Source: Actinomadura sp. KC06 (GTDB taxonomy: Bacteria; Actinomycetota; Actinomycetes; Streptosporangiales; Streptosporangiaceae). Taken from it: a stretch of 64,000 bases of DNA. The notes below the pieces were generated by a model. The model saw nothing but the letters and a program-made list of their open reading frames with translations, was not told the DNA's origin and searched no databases. This document shows, in pieces, positions 7,467-15,685 of the stretch. A program made the translations under genes and the position numbers. Each line of letters opens with the position of its first letter. Position 1 is the first letter of the stretch. The DNA is taken from NCBI RefSeq assembly GCF_004348735.1, contig NZ_SMKT01000007.1:39080-103079 (forward strand). The letters run 5' to 3'.

Positions 7467-9170
7467 TCAGGTGGCCAGGGAGATGTTCCAGAAGTCGGCA
7501 TAGCGGCCGCTGCGGTGCAGGAGCTCTTCGTGGTCGCCTTTTTCGATGATCCGGCCGGCGTCCAGGAATGCTATTTGGTCGGCTCGTTGAATGGTGCGCA
7601 TCCGGTGGGCAACCATGACCACCGTCCGGCCTGCCATCAGGCGGTCGATGCCTTCGTGGACGGCCGCCTCGTTCACCGGGTCGAGCGCCGAGGTGACCTC
7701 GTCCAGCAGGACGATGGGCGTGTCCTTCAGCAGCGCCCGCGCGATCGAGACGCGCTGGCGTTCGCCGCCCGACAGCAGCGCGCCGCCCTCGCCGACGTTC
7801 GCCGCCCATCCGCCGGGCAGCCGCTCGATGACCTCGTCCAGCCGGGCCGCGGTCGCCGCCGCGCGGACCTCGGCGTCGGCGGCGTCGGGACGGCCGAGGC
7901 GCACGTTCTCCTCGATGGTGCCGTCGAAAAGGTAGACGTCCTGGAACACGATGGCTATCTGAGCCATCAATTCCTCGGTTTTGATGGCGCGCACGTCCAC
8001 GCCCCCAATGCGCACCGCGCCCGCGTCGACGTCATAGAAGCGGGCTAGCAATTGCAGCAATGTGCTCTTACCCGCGCCGGACGGTCCGACGACGGCGAGC
8101 CGCGTGCCCTGCGGCACCGAAAGCGATACGTCCTTGAGCACGGTGCGGTCGCCGTGGTGGAAGGTCACCGCGTCGAATTCCAGGTCGTGGCGTTCCGGAC
8201 GGATCGGCTCGCGGGGTTCGGGGAGCGGTTCCGTGCTCAGGACCGCGTCCAGCCTGGCCAGTTCGGAGCGTGCGCCGCGGAGCTTGCCGCCGATGTCCGA
8301 CAGCGACAGCAGCGGGTCGGCGCAGCGGGCGGCCAGGACCAGGATCGTCAGGACCTCCGCCGCGCCGACGTTCCCGCCGAGCGCGAGGTAGGCGCCCAAA
8401 GTCAGCAGGACGGTGAACATCGCCTGCACCGTGACCGTCAGGCCCACGACGCCGGGCAGTGCCGACAGGACGGTGCGGCGGGACGCGCGCTGCAGTTCGC
8501 GCAGCGAGTCGTCCAGCAGCCGGAAGCGTTCGGTGGTGCGGCCTCCGGCGCGCAGCACCGGCTGGGCCTGGAGGTACTCGATGACCCGTCCGGTTGCCTC
8601 GTGGTCGCGTTCGGCGCGCTCGGCGTCGGCAGCGGTCATGGAGCGTCCCGTCCAGAGCTGGATGGCCGCGACGACCGGGACGGCGGCCAGCGCGGCCAGG
8701 CCGAGCTGCCAGTTGAAGGCGAGCATCACGAGGACGATCGTCAGGGGAGTCACGCAGGCGGAGATGTACGGCGCGAGAAGGTGCGCGATCACGGCCATCG
8801 CGTCCAGCACGCCGCGGCTGGCCAGGACGGACACCTGCCCGACGCGGCCCGCGCCGTACCAGCCGATCGGCAGCCGCGCCAGATGGTCGCCGAGGCGGTG
8901 GTACATGCCGCGCAGCAGCGTCGTCCCGACCCGGAAACCGGACAGGTCGCTGGCGTAGCGCAGCACCGCGTAGACCGCGACGGCCGTCCCGAACCCGATC
9001 AGCCATGGCCAGGCGTCCTCGGGCGTGCTCCCGAACAGGGCCCGGAGCACCGGGACCAGCAGCGCGTACGACAGCCCTTCGACTATGGCGGTCGCCGTCA
9101 TGAGGGCCACGGTGCGGCGTACCGGGCGGGCGTATTCGTGTCCGAGCACGCGAAGCAGCGTTGGGATCAT
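7467..9170 (-). CDS. ABC half-transporter (membrane plus ATPase), second of a pair
   Basis: A 567-aa fused protein. An N-terminal six-helix membrane domain (residues about 15-310) is followed by the ATPase with Walker A GPSGAGKST, Q-loop VFQDVYLF, signature LSGGERQRVSIARAL, Walker B IVLLDEVTSALDP and switch MVAHR, all intact. The ATG at 9168-9170 overlaps the stop of the upstream half-transporter as ATGA, so the two are coupled and should form a heterodimer. The pair resembles the IrtAB/YbtPQ clade, whose members handle siderophores despite an exporter fold, but drug or peptide export is equally possible. Control is probably by the adjacent TetR gene. Confidence 0.88.
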   Translation of the reverse strand: MIPTLLRVLGHEYARPVRRTVALMTATAIVEGLSYALLVPVLRALFGSTPEDAWPWLIGFGTAVAVYAVLRYASDLSGFRVGTTLLRGMYHRLGDHLARLPIGWYGAGRVGQVSVLASRGVLDAMAVIAHLLAPYISACVTPLTIVLVMLAFNWQLGLAALAAVPVVAAIQLWTGRSMTAADAERAERDHEATGRVIEYLQAQPVLRAGGRTTERFRLLDDSLRELQRASRRTVLSALPGVVGLTVTVQAMFTVLLTLGAYLALGGNVGAAEVLTILVLAARCADPLLSLSDIGGKLRGARSELARLDAVLSTEPLPEPREPIRPERHDLEFDAVTFHHGDRTVLKDVSLSVPQGTRLAVVGPSGAGKSTLLQLLARFYDVDAGAVRIGGVDVRAIKTEELMAQIAIVFQDVYLFDGTIEENVRLGRPDAADAEVRAAATAARLDEVIERLPGGWAANVGEGGALLSGGERQRVSIARALLKDTPIVLLDEVTSALDPVNEAAVHEGIDRLMAGRTVVMVAHRMRTIQRADQIAFLDAGRIIEKGDHEELLHRSGRYADFWNISLAT

Positions 9171-10939
9171 CGGGACGTGTCTCCTTGCAGTACCTCGGCC
9201 TCGTCCGGTCGGTGGGTTCGCCAGAACGCGGCGAAATCGCCGTCCTGGGCCAGGAGTTCGGACGGTGCGCCGCGCTCGGCGATCGCGCCGTCCTTGAGCA
9301 TCACGACGGTGTCGGCGTCGGCGATCGTTTCCAGGCGGTGGGCGATGACCAGGACGGTCTTGTCGCCGTCCAGCGTCGTCAGGGCCCGGCGCACCGCCTG
9401 CTCGGTGTGCGGGTCCGCGAAGGCGGTCGCCTCGTCCAGGACCAGGACGGGCGCGTCGGCGAGCAGCGCGCGGGCGATCGAGATCCGCTGCGCCTCGCCG
9501 CCCGACAGCCCGGCCTCGTCCCCGATCACCGTGTCGTAGCCGCGCGGCAGCTCCAGGATCCGGTCGTGGACGTTCGCCAGCCGGGCGGCGCGGATCACGT
9601 CGTCCAGGTCGGCGTGCGGCACCGCGAGCGCGATGTTGTCCGCGACCGATGCGCGCAGGAGGCGGACGTCCTGGAAGACGAACGAGACCGTCCGGTAGAG
9701 GTCGCGGCCCGCGATCTCGCGGAGGTCGGCGCCGCCCAGGACCACCGAGCCGTGGTTCGGGTCGAAGAACCGCGGCAGGAGCTGGACGAGCGTCGATTTG
9801 CCGCTGCCCGACGGGCCGACGATCGCGGTGACCGTCCCCGGTTCGAGGACGAGGTCGATCCCGCGCAGCACCTCCTGACCTTCGTCGTAGCCGAACCGGA
9901 CGTCGCGCAACTCCACCCGGTGCCCCTTGGGTGCGGCCGGGTTCGCGGGCTCCGGCAGCGGCTCCTCTGAGAGGACGTCCCGGATCCGGCCCACCGCGCG
10001 CCGGGCGGCCTGCATGTCGTCGAAGCCGTGGCCGAGGGCCGCCACCGGAGCGGTCAGGCCCAGGCCCAGCAGCAGGAACGGCAGCAGGTCGGCCGGGGCC
10101 AGGCCGCCGCCCGTGATCAGGGCCGCGCCGCCGATCAGCACGACCAGCAGCACGAACGGCGGCGACAGCGCCAGCTGCATCCCCGCGGCGATCGGGGACA
10201 GGCCGCGCACCCAGCGGTAGAAGGTCGCGACGAAATCGTCCACGGCCGTGAGGAAGCGGCGGTGCGCGCGGCCGGACCCGCCGAACGCCTTCACCACCGC
10301 GATGCCCTGGACGAACTCGACCGCCGAGCTCGAGATCCGCCCCATGGCCTCGTCGAACTCCTTCTGCTCGCGCAGCCTGGCCGAGGTCATCATCAGCGGG
10401 ACGAGCGCCACCGCCAGCACCACCGGTATCAGCGTGATCAGCGTGAGCCGCCGGTCGACGGTGAACAGGTAGACCAGCGATACGAGCGGCACGACGAAGG
10501 CGGCGACCAGCTCGCCGGGGGCGTGGGCGATGAACGGGTGCACGGCGGCCACGTCCTCCCCGACGACCTTCGCCAGCTCGCCGGTCCGGCGGCGGGAGAA
10601 CCAGCCGATCGGGACGCGTCCCAAGCTCATGGCGAGTTGGCGGCGGAAGGAGAGCTGGACCCGGCCGTCCAGCATGTGCCCGATGCCGGACGACGCGGCC
10701 GTGCACAGCAGCCGGACGGCCAAGCCGGCGGCGCCCGCGATCACGGCCGTCCAGACGTGCCCGTCATCGATCGGGCCGGGTGTCAGCAGCGTGCGGCCCA
10801 GTTCGGCGACCGCCAGCAGCGGCGCCAGGCCCGCGACGGCCCCGATGACCTGAAGGATCACGACGGCCGCGAAACTCCGCGCGTGGGGGCGCAGCAGCCC
10901 AGCAGTGCTCGACTTTCGGAACATGTTCCTAAAGTACAT
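9167..10939 (-). CDS. ABC half-transporter (membrane plus ATPase), first of a pair
   Basis: A 590-aa protein from the ATG at 10939 (MYFRNMF). A membrane domain is followed by Walker A GPSGSGKST, signature LSGGEAQRISIARAL, Walker B VLVLDEATAFADP and switch VIAHR. The TAFADP wording after the catalytic Glu is one I associate with YbtP/IrtA-like transporters. No good ribosome-binding site precedes 10939 or the alternative ATG at 10924. A 22-bp imperfect palindrome at 10913-10934 overlaps the start, which fits TetR repression. The stop overlaps the next gene by 4 bases. Confidence 0.87.
   Translation of the reverse strand: MYFRNMFRKSSTAGLLRPHARSFAAVVILQVIGAVAGLAPLLAVAELGRTLLTPGPIDDGHVWTAVIAGAAGLAVRLLCTAASSGIGHMLDGRVQLSFRRQLAMSLGRVPIGWFSRRRTGELAKVVGEDVAAVHPFIAHAPGELVAAFVVPLVSLVYLFTVDRRLTLITLIPVVLAVALVPLMMTSARLREQKEFDEAMGRISSSAVEFVQGIAVVKAFGGSGRAHRRFLTAVDDFVATFYRWVRGLSPIAAGMQLALSPPFVLLVVLIGGAALITGGGLAPADLLPFLLLGLGLTAPVAALGHGFDDMQAARRAVGRIRDVLSEEPLPEPANPAAPKGHRVELRDVRFGYDEGQEVLRGIDLVLEPGTVTAIVGPSGSGKSTLVQLLPRFFDPNHGSVVLGGADLREIAGRDLYRTVSFVFQDVRLLRASVADNIALAVPHADLDDVIRAARLANVHDRILELPRGYDTVIGDEAGLSGGEAQRISIARALLADAPVLVLDEATAFADPHTEQAVRRALTTLDGDKTVLVIAHRLETIADADTVVMLKDGAIAERGAPSELLAQDGDFAAFWRTHRPDEAEVLQGDTSR
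10913..10934. promoter_or_regulatory. Palindromic TetR-type operator over the exporter start
   Basis: The 12-bp core GGAACATGTTCC (10918-10929) is a perfect palindrome and is flanked by CTTT and AAAG arms with one mismatched pair, so 20 of 22 positions are symmetric. It overlaps the first codons of the ABC gene and lies about 80 bp from the divergent TetR start. Size, symmetry and position fit a TetR-dimer site that represses the transporter. Confidence 0.6.
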
Positions 10940-11014
10940 CACGGAGGCCGGACGTCGAATCCCCGAGCGCACGCCGATGTCACCGGAGCGCGCCGCGGGC
11001 AGCATGATGGGACG

Positions 11015-11734
11015 GTGCCAGCACAACGAGAAGGGCCGCCCACCAGGTCGTCCGGGCGGAACGCGTCATCCAGGCGGACCGGGCGGCCGCCGGCGACCTC
11101 GCGGGCCGAGATCCTGGCGGCCGCCCGCCGGCTCATCGACCGCGACGGCTGGGAGAGCCTGACCATCCGCCGCCTGGCGGCCGAGACCGGCGTCGGGGCG
11201 ACGACCCTGTACCACCACGTCCGGGACAAGGACGACCTGATCGTCCAGCTCGTCAACGAGCACGTCGACCAGGTCGCCCGCCCCGAACTGCCCGACGCCC
11301 CCCGAGACCGGATCATCGTCGCCTGGACGACGATCCACGACGCCCTCGCCGGCTGGCCGTGGGGCGCGGAGGTCCTCACGTCCGACGGTTTCCTCGCGCG
11401 CCTCGGCGATTCCGCCCTTTGGTTCGTCGAGACCATCGTGGGCGGCGCGGTCGATTACGGATGCACGCGCCTGCAGGCCGTCGACCTTTTCCGGAGCATT
11501 TGGTACTACACCGTGGGGGAAATACTCGTCCGGGCGCACACCGTCCGGCGGAGGGACGAGATCGGCGACGCCGACCGCGAATTCAGCCTCCGCGCCCTGG
11601 ACCCGTCCCGATATCCGCATCTGGCCGCCATTGGCGACCAATGGCCGGCGCGCGCCTCCCTCGACCTCTACCCCCAGGTCCTCCACATCCTGGTCGACGG
11701 CCTACTGGCCCAGGCCACGGCGAACCGGCACTAG
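11015..11734 (+). CDS. TetR-family transcriptional regulator
   Basis: A 239-aa repressor-type protein. The helix-turn-helix is in residues about 28-75 (RAEILAAARRLIDRDGW, LTIRRLAAETGVGATTLYHHVRDKDDLI), after a basic N-terminal tail. The C-terminal region resembles TetR_C domains that bind hydrophobic ligands (LDLYPQVLHILVDGLLAQ). A GTG at 11015 is used; its ribosome site is weak. It is divergent from the ABC half-transporter pair with a strong palindrome between them, so control of efflux or uptake is the simplest reading. The inducer is unknown. Confidence 0.88.
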   Translation: MPAQREGPPTRSSGRNASSRRTGRPPATSRAEILAAARRLIDRDGWESLTIRRLAAETGVGATTLYHHVRDKDDLIVQLVNEHVDQVARPELPDAPRDRIIVAWTTIHDALAGWPWGAEVLTSDGFLARLGDSALWFVETIVGGAVDYGCTRLQAVDLFRSIWYYTVGEILVRAHTVRRRDEIGDADREFSLRALDPSRYPHLAAIGDQWPARASLDLYPQVLHILVDGLLAQATANRH

Positions 11735-11735
11735 A

Positions 11736-12122
11736 TCAGCGCTCGGCGGGCGCCCACCACTCCAGGTTGGCGGACGCCTGAGCCACCGGCTCGATGACCT
11801 CCCACGCCTCGGCGATCAGCCCGTCCTCGAACCGCCAGACGTCCACGACCGCGATCTCCGGCCCCGCATCGGGAAGCCGGCGCCGGGAGTGCATCATCAC
11901 GTGATCGCCGTCGGCCAATAGGTGCTGGACCTCGACCTCCATGTCGGCGATCTTCACCCACGCCGCGCGCACGGCGGCGAGCCATTCCGTTTTGGTGGAC
12001 GTCGAATCCGGCCGGTGATGGACGAATTCGTCGCTCAGCACCGCGCCGAGCGCGTCGACGTCCCCTGTCTCGATCAACTCCGCCATCGTCTTTTGCACGA
12101 TGCTCTTGTTCTCGTCGCTCAT
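11736..12122 (-). CDS. SnoaL/NTF2-like protein
   Basis: A 128-aa single-domain alpha+beta-barrel protein. Family cues are the start (ENKSIVQKTMAELIETGDVDALGAVLSDEFVHH) and the strands GDHVMMHSRRRL, IAVVDVWRFEDGLIAEAWEV. Members include polyketide cyclases and ketosteroid isomerases, but most are uncharacterised, and the usual Asp-His catalytic set cannot be assigned with confidence. It is divergent from an MmyB-type regulator, with a perfect inverted repeat between them. Such regulator-enzyme pairs are common in actinomycetes. Confidence 0.82.
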   Translation of the reverse strand: MSDENKSIVQKTMAELIETGDVDALGAVLSDEFVHHRPDSTSTKTEWLAAVRAAWVKIADMEVEVQHLLADGDHVMMHSRRRLPDAGPEIAVVDVWRFEDGLIAEAWEVIEPVAQASANLEWWAPAER

Positions 12123-12157
12123 GGACGCAGTGTTTCCACCGGTCGCGACGTTTGTCG

Positions 12158-12174
12158 ATGAAATCCCATTTCAT
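12158..12174. promoter_or_regulatory. Inverted repeat ATGAAAT-CCC-ATTTCAT
   Basis: Perfect 7-bp arms with a 3-bp spacer lie in the 81-bp divergent region between the NTF2-like gene (start 12122) and the MmyB-type regulator (start 12204). AT-rich symmetry stands out in this GC-rich DNA. An operator for the regulator, controlling both genes, is the likely role. Confidence 0.6.
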
Positions 12175-12203
12175 GGCGCCCGGCACCGCGATGAGTAACC
12201 TGG

Positions 12204-12983
12204 ATGCTCGTGCACACAGTCGGGGAGCTGCTGCGGCAGTGGCGCCACCACAGGCGCGTCAGCCAGCTCGATCTCGCTATCGCCGCCGACGTCTCGGCCC
12301 GCCATGTCAGCCTGGTCGAGACCGGCAAGTCCAACCCGAGCGCCGACATGGTCCTCCGCCTCGCCGACCAGCTCGACGTCCCGTTGCGCGATCGCAACCG
12401 GCTCCTGCTCGCCGCCGGTTTCGCCCCCCGCTACACCGAACGGCCCCTTGAGGACGGCGCGCTCTCAGCCGCCAGCGACGCGATCGCAAGGGTGCTCCGC
12501 GCGCACGAGCCCTACCCGGCGCTGGTCTTCGACCGCCGATGGAACATCGTGATGACCAACCGCGCCATCGAACCGTTCCTCGAAGGCGTCGACCCCGACC
12601 TCCTGCGACCGCCCGTCAACCTCGTCCGCCTGGGGCTGGACCCGCGCGGGCTCGCTCCCCTGGTCGTCAACCTGGCCGACGTCCGCACGATGTTCCGCGC
12701 CCGGGTCGCCCGCCAGCTGGCCGCCGCCCCCGACCCCGGCCTCGCCGCCCTCTACGAGGAACTGCTGGGCCCCGCCCCCGAGGACGCACCAGGACGGTCG
12801 ATCGAATCCGACGTCCTGATCCCGATGATCATCCGCTTCCGGGGGCGCGAACTGCGGCTCTTCTCCACCATCACCACCTTCGGCACCCCGATGGACATCA
12901 CCCTCGACGAGGTGGCGATCGAGTCCTACTACCCGGCCGACTCCGAAACCGCCGCCTACTTCACGTCAGGGAGCAGGGACTAG
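12204..12983 (+). CDS. MmyB-like XRE regulator
   Basis: A 259-aa regulator with an N-terminal helix-turn-helix (LLRQWRHHRRVSQLDLAIAADVSARHVSLVETGKSNPS) and a C-terminal MmyB-like ligand-binding domain (PYPALVFDRRWNIVMTNRAIEPFLEGV, LRLFSTITTFGTPMDITLDEVAIESYYPADSETAAYF). In the methylenomycin MmyB this PAS-like domain binds fatty acids. The ATG at 12204 is used; a GTG at 12210 is close. It is divergent from the NTF2-like gene and probably controls it through the inverted repeat at 12158-12174. Confidence 0.87.
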   Translation: MLVHTVGELLRQWRHHRRVSQLDLAIAADVSARHVSLVETGKSNPSADMVLRLADQLDVPLRDRNRLLLAAGFAPRYTERPLEDGALSAASDAIARVLRAHEPYPALVFDRRWNIVMTNRAIEPFLEGVDPDLLRPPVNLVRLGLDPRGLAPLVVNLADVRTMFRARVARQLAAAPDPGLAALYEELLGPAPEDAPGRSIESDVLIPMIIRFRGRELRLFSTITTFGTPMDITLDEVAIESYYPADSETAAYFTSGSRD

Positions 12984-13026
12984 GCAGGCCCGGCGGCCGC
13001 GGCCCGCTCGACCGCTCCGATGTGAT

Positions 13027-13102
13027 GGAACGTTCCGGAATTTGCGATTCGGGCTATTGACTCTCCGCCGAATGTGTCCTTATCGTTCCGGCAACAGGAA
13101 CG
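13027..13102 (+). promoter_or_regulatory. Candidate promoter and operators of the catabolic cluster
   Basis: TTGACT (13057-13062) and TTATCG (13080-13085) form a sigma-70-like pair with 17-bp spacing upstream of the first gene. Two inverted repeats share the same half-site: GGAACGTTCC at 13027-13036, upstream of the -35, and CGTTCC-N7-GGAACG at 13084-13102, overlapping the -10 and start region. Two copies around one promoter suggest a dimeric regulator, and the IclR protein encoded in the cluster is the obvious candidate. Confidence 0.5.
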
Positions 13103-13135
13103 ACGTATCGCTCAGCAGAACGAAGGGTGCGATCA

Positions 13136-13615
13136 GTGGGCAGCGGGAACCTCGGGGCGGCGAGCGCCCTCATCGACAGGTACCTGCAGCTTTGCGAGGA
13201 CCGGCGGCTGGACGAGGCGGGTGCGCTCCTCACTCCGGGCGCGCGGCTGGTGTTCCCCGGGAACCGGGTCTACGCCACGCTCCCGGAAATGGCCGCCGCG
13301 TCCGCCGGCCGGTACCGCTGGGTCCGGAAGGAGCGGGAGCGCTACTTCGAGGGCACCACGAACGGCGGCGCGAACGGCAGCGGGGACGGCGGCTCGAACG
13401 GCGGCGGCGCAATCGGGGGCGGCGCGCTGACGGTCACCTCGCTCGGCACCCTCTACGGCGAAGACCTGACCGGACGGCCCTTCTCGGGCGTGCGGTACGT
13501 GGACGTGTTCGTCCTGCGTGACGGGCTGATCGCCGAGCAGCACGTGTACAACGACCTCGCGGTCGCCGGCATCGGAGCAGCGCCGGCGGCGGAGGAACCC
13601 GGGACGCCCGCCTGA
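13136..13615 (+). CDS. SnoaL-like protein at the head of the catabolic cluster
   Basis: A 159-aa NTF2-fold protein (LIDRYLQLCEDRRLDEAGALLTPGARLVFPGNRVY, VRYVDVFVLRDGLIAEQHVYND). Between the two halves is a low-complexity insert rich in Gly, Asn and Ser (residues about 73-97), unusual in this compact fold. The GTG at 13136 is preferred over a GTG at 13127 because GAAGGG lies 8 nt upstream. It precedes the transporter genes on the same strand and follows the promoter at 13057-13085. A catalytic role, for example isomerase or hydratase of a pathway intermediate, is possible but not shown. Confidence 0.78.
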   Translation: MGSGNLGAASALIDRYLQLCEDRRLDEAGALLTPGARLVFPGNRVYATLPEMAAASAGRYRWVRKERERYFEGTTNGGANGSGDGGSNGGGAIGGGALTVTSLGTLYGEDLTGRPFSGVRYVDVFVLRDGLIAEQHVYNDLAVAGIGAAPAAEEPGTPA

Positions 13616-13668
13616 CGGGCGCACCTCGGCAAAGACCCTTGTCAACTCGTCCGATCGAGGTCCCGACC

Positions 13669-14793
13669 ATGAAGAGCACCCCCCGAACGAGCGCCGCCCG
13701 AACGAGCGCCGCCGCGCTCGCCGTGTCGACCGCCGCCGCGCTCGCGCTCACCGCCTGCGGCGGCGACTCCGGCGGCGACTCCGGCAACGAGATCACCGTC
13801 GCCTTCGCCGGGGCCGTCAACGCCCCCAAGGAGGACGTCGCCACCTACGCGGTGGCCAAGGAACAGGGCTTCCTCGACAAGGAGAAGCTGAAGGTCAAGA
13901 CCATCAACGCGGACGGGTCGTCCGCCGCGATCCAGGCGGTGACCTCGCGCAGCGCCGACATCACCGCGGCCGACGTGGGCTCCATCCTGGCCGCCAAGGA
14001 GAAGGGCGTGCCGATCAAGGCGATCGGCGGGCTCGTGCAGAACTGGCCGTGGCGGATCGCGGTGAAGCCGGACAGCCCGATCAAGTCCGGGACGGACCTC
14101 AAGGGCAAGAAGATCGGCGTGATCAGCCTCGCGTCCGGCTCGGCCCCGTACGCGCGGGCGTTCGCCAAGGACGCGGGCCTGGACGGGCAGAAGGACATCG
14201 ACCTGCTGCCGGTCGGCATCGGCACCCCGGCCGCGTCCGCGCTCAACACCGGCAAGGTGGACGCGCTGGCCCTGTACACCGCCCCGTACGCGGCGATCGA
14301 GAACTCCGGCACCAAGCTCAGGTACCTGCCGAACTCGGCCGCGTTCCAGGGCATCCGCTCGCTCACCTTCGCGGCGCGCGAGGACACGATCAAGAAGAAG
14401 AAGGACGCGCTGACCCGCTATCTGCGGAGCGCCTACCAGGGGATCCTCTTCTCGTCCGTCCAGCCGAAGGGCGCGATGCAGATCGGGTTCAAGACGTTCC
14501 CGGCGATGCTGTCCGGCCAGTCGGCCGAGCAGCGGCTGACCGGCGACACCAGGGTGCTGCAGAGCTTCCTCGACAGCGCGACCCCGGCCCAGGGCGAGCC
14601 GGAGTCGTTCACCAACTGGGGCGCGATCAGCGACGCCGAGTGGACCAAGACCATGGCCTACACCAGGGCCGCCGGCCAGATCACCGAGGACATCCCGATC
14701 TCCGACGCCTGGGATCCGAGCCTGCTCCCGGCCGCCAACCAGTTCGACGGGGCGCAGGTGATCTCCAAGGCGAAGGCGTACGGCCCGAAGTAG
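13669..14793 (+). CDS. ABC transporter substrate-binding lipoprotein, NMT1/SsuA-like
   Basis: A 374-aa extracellular binding protein. The signal sequence ends in a lipobox with LALTAC and Cys30 as the lipidation site. The NMT1/THI5-like fold is visible in ITVAFAGAVNAPKEDVATYAVAKEQGFLDKEKL, the SRSADITAADVGSILAAKEKGVPIKAI segment, and LKGKKIGVISLASG. Known members bind sulfonates, nitrate, pyrimidine precursors of thiamine or riboflavin, often aromatic or heterocyclic. The ATG at 13669 has GAGG 8 nt upstream. ATPase and permease genes follow with short gaps. Confidence 0.9.
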   Translation: MKSTPRTSAARTSAAALAVSTAAALALTACGGDSGGDSGNEITVAFAGAVNAPKEDVATYAVAKEQGFLDKEKLKVKTINADGSSAAIQAVTSRSADITAADVGSILAAKEKGVPIKAIGGLVQNWPWRIAVKPDSPIKSGTDLKGKKIGVISLASGSAPYARAFAKDAGLDGQKDIDLLPVGIGTPAASALNTGKVDALALYTAPYAAIENSGTKLRYLPNSAAFQGIRSLTFAAREDTIKKKKDALTRYLRSAYQGILFSSVQPKGAMQIGFKTFPAMLSGQSAEQRLTGDTRVLQSFLDSATPAQGEPESFTNWGAISDAEWTKTMAYTRAAGQITEDIPISDAWDPSLLPAANQFDGAQVISKAKAYGPK

Positions 14794-14823
14794 CGGATCC
14801 GAAGATCGTCCGAAGGAGAGTTC

Positions 14824-15675
14824 ATGGCCAGCAGAACCCTCGGCCGGCGCCAGGCGGCCGCCCGGGCCGGGGCCCGCGCGGAGGCCAAGGCCCCGGCCGA
14901 CGAGGGCTCCTGGATCGAGGTGGCCGGGCTGGAGAAGGTGTACCGGCCGCGCAGGTCGGAGCCGACGCACGCGCTGTCCGACATCGACTTCACGATCAAG
15001 CGCGGCGAGTTCGTCTCGGTCGTGGGCCCCTCGGGCTGCGGGAAGACGACCCTGCTGAAGATCCTGGCCGGGCTGATCCCGAAGACGGACGGGACGGTCC
15101 GGGTGGCCGGACGCGACGTCAGCGGCCCGCTGCCCGAGGTCGGGATGGTCTTCCAGGCGGCGACCCTGCTGCCGTGGCGGACGATCCTGCAGAACGTCAT
15201 GGTCCCGGTCCAGGTGCAGCGGCTGAACGTCCGCGAGTACCGGGAGCGCGCCGAGGACCTGCTGAAGATGGTCGGCCTGGAGGACTTCGCGGGCAAGTAC
15301 CCGCACGAGCTGAGCGGCGGCATGCAGCAGCGGGCCGGCATCTGCCGGGCGCTGGTGCACAACCCGGCGGTGCTCCTGATGGACGAGCCGTTCGGCGCCC
15401 TGGACGCGATGACCCGCGAGTACATGAACGTCGAGCTGCTGCGGATCTGGCGGGAGAGCGGGCAGACGATCGTGTTCGTCACGCACTCGATCTCCGAGGC
15501 GGTCTTCCTGTCCGACCGGGTCGTCGTGCTCAGCCCCCGGCCGGGCCGCATCGCCGAGATCGTCGACATCGACCTGGGCCGTCCGCGCGACCTCGGGATC
15601 GTGTCCTCGGACGCGGCCGGCGTCTACGTGAAGCGGATCCGCGAGCACTTCAGCGCCGCCGGCGTCATCGATTGA
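14824..15675 (+). CDS. ABC transporter ATP-binding protein, SsuB/TauB-like
   Basis: A 283-aa ATPase. It has Walker A GPSGCGKT at residues 68-75, Q-loop MVFQAATLLPW, signature LSGGMQQR, Walker B LLMDEPFGALD and the switch FVTHSISEAVFL, all typical of the nitrate/sulfonate/taurine importers. A 30-residue Ala/Arg-rich N-terminal extension precedes the domain. A ribosome site, AAGGAG, lies 4-9 nt upstream of the ATG. It should power the permease at 15686 with the lipoprotein at 13669. Confidence 0.93.
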   Translation: MASRTLGRRQAAARAGARAEAKAPADEGSWIEVAGLEKVYRPRRSEPTHALSDIDFTIKRGEFVSVVGPSGCGKTTLLKILAGLIPKTDGTVRVAGRDVSGPLPEVGMVFQAATLLPWRTILQNVMVPVQVQRLNVREYRERAEDLLKMVGLEDFAGKYPHELSGGMQQRAGICRALVHNPAVLLMDEPFGALDAMTREYMNVELLRIWRESGQTIVFVTHSISEAVFLSDRVVVLSPRPGRIAEIVDIDLGRPRDLGIVSSDAAGVYVKRIREHFSAAGVID

Positions 15676-15685
15676 CGAGGTCCCC

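Noticed and set aside
7467..10706. One continuous 1,079-residue frame covering both ABC transporters
   Set aside because: The real second transporter starts at 9170 (ATGA overlap). The upstream part is an out-of-frame reading of the first transporter.
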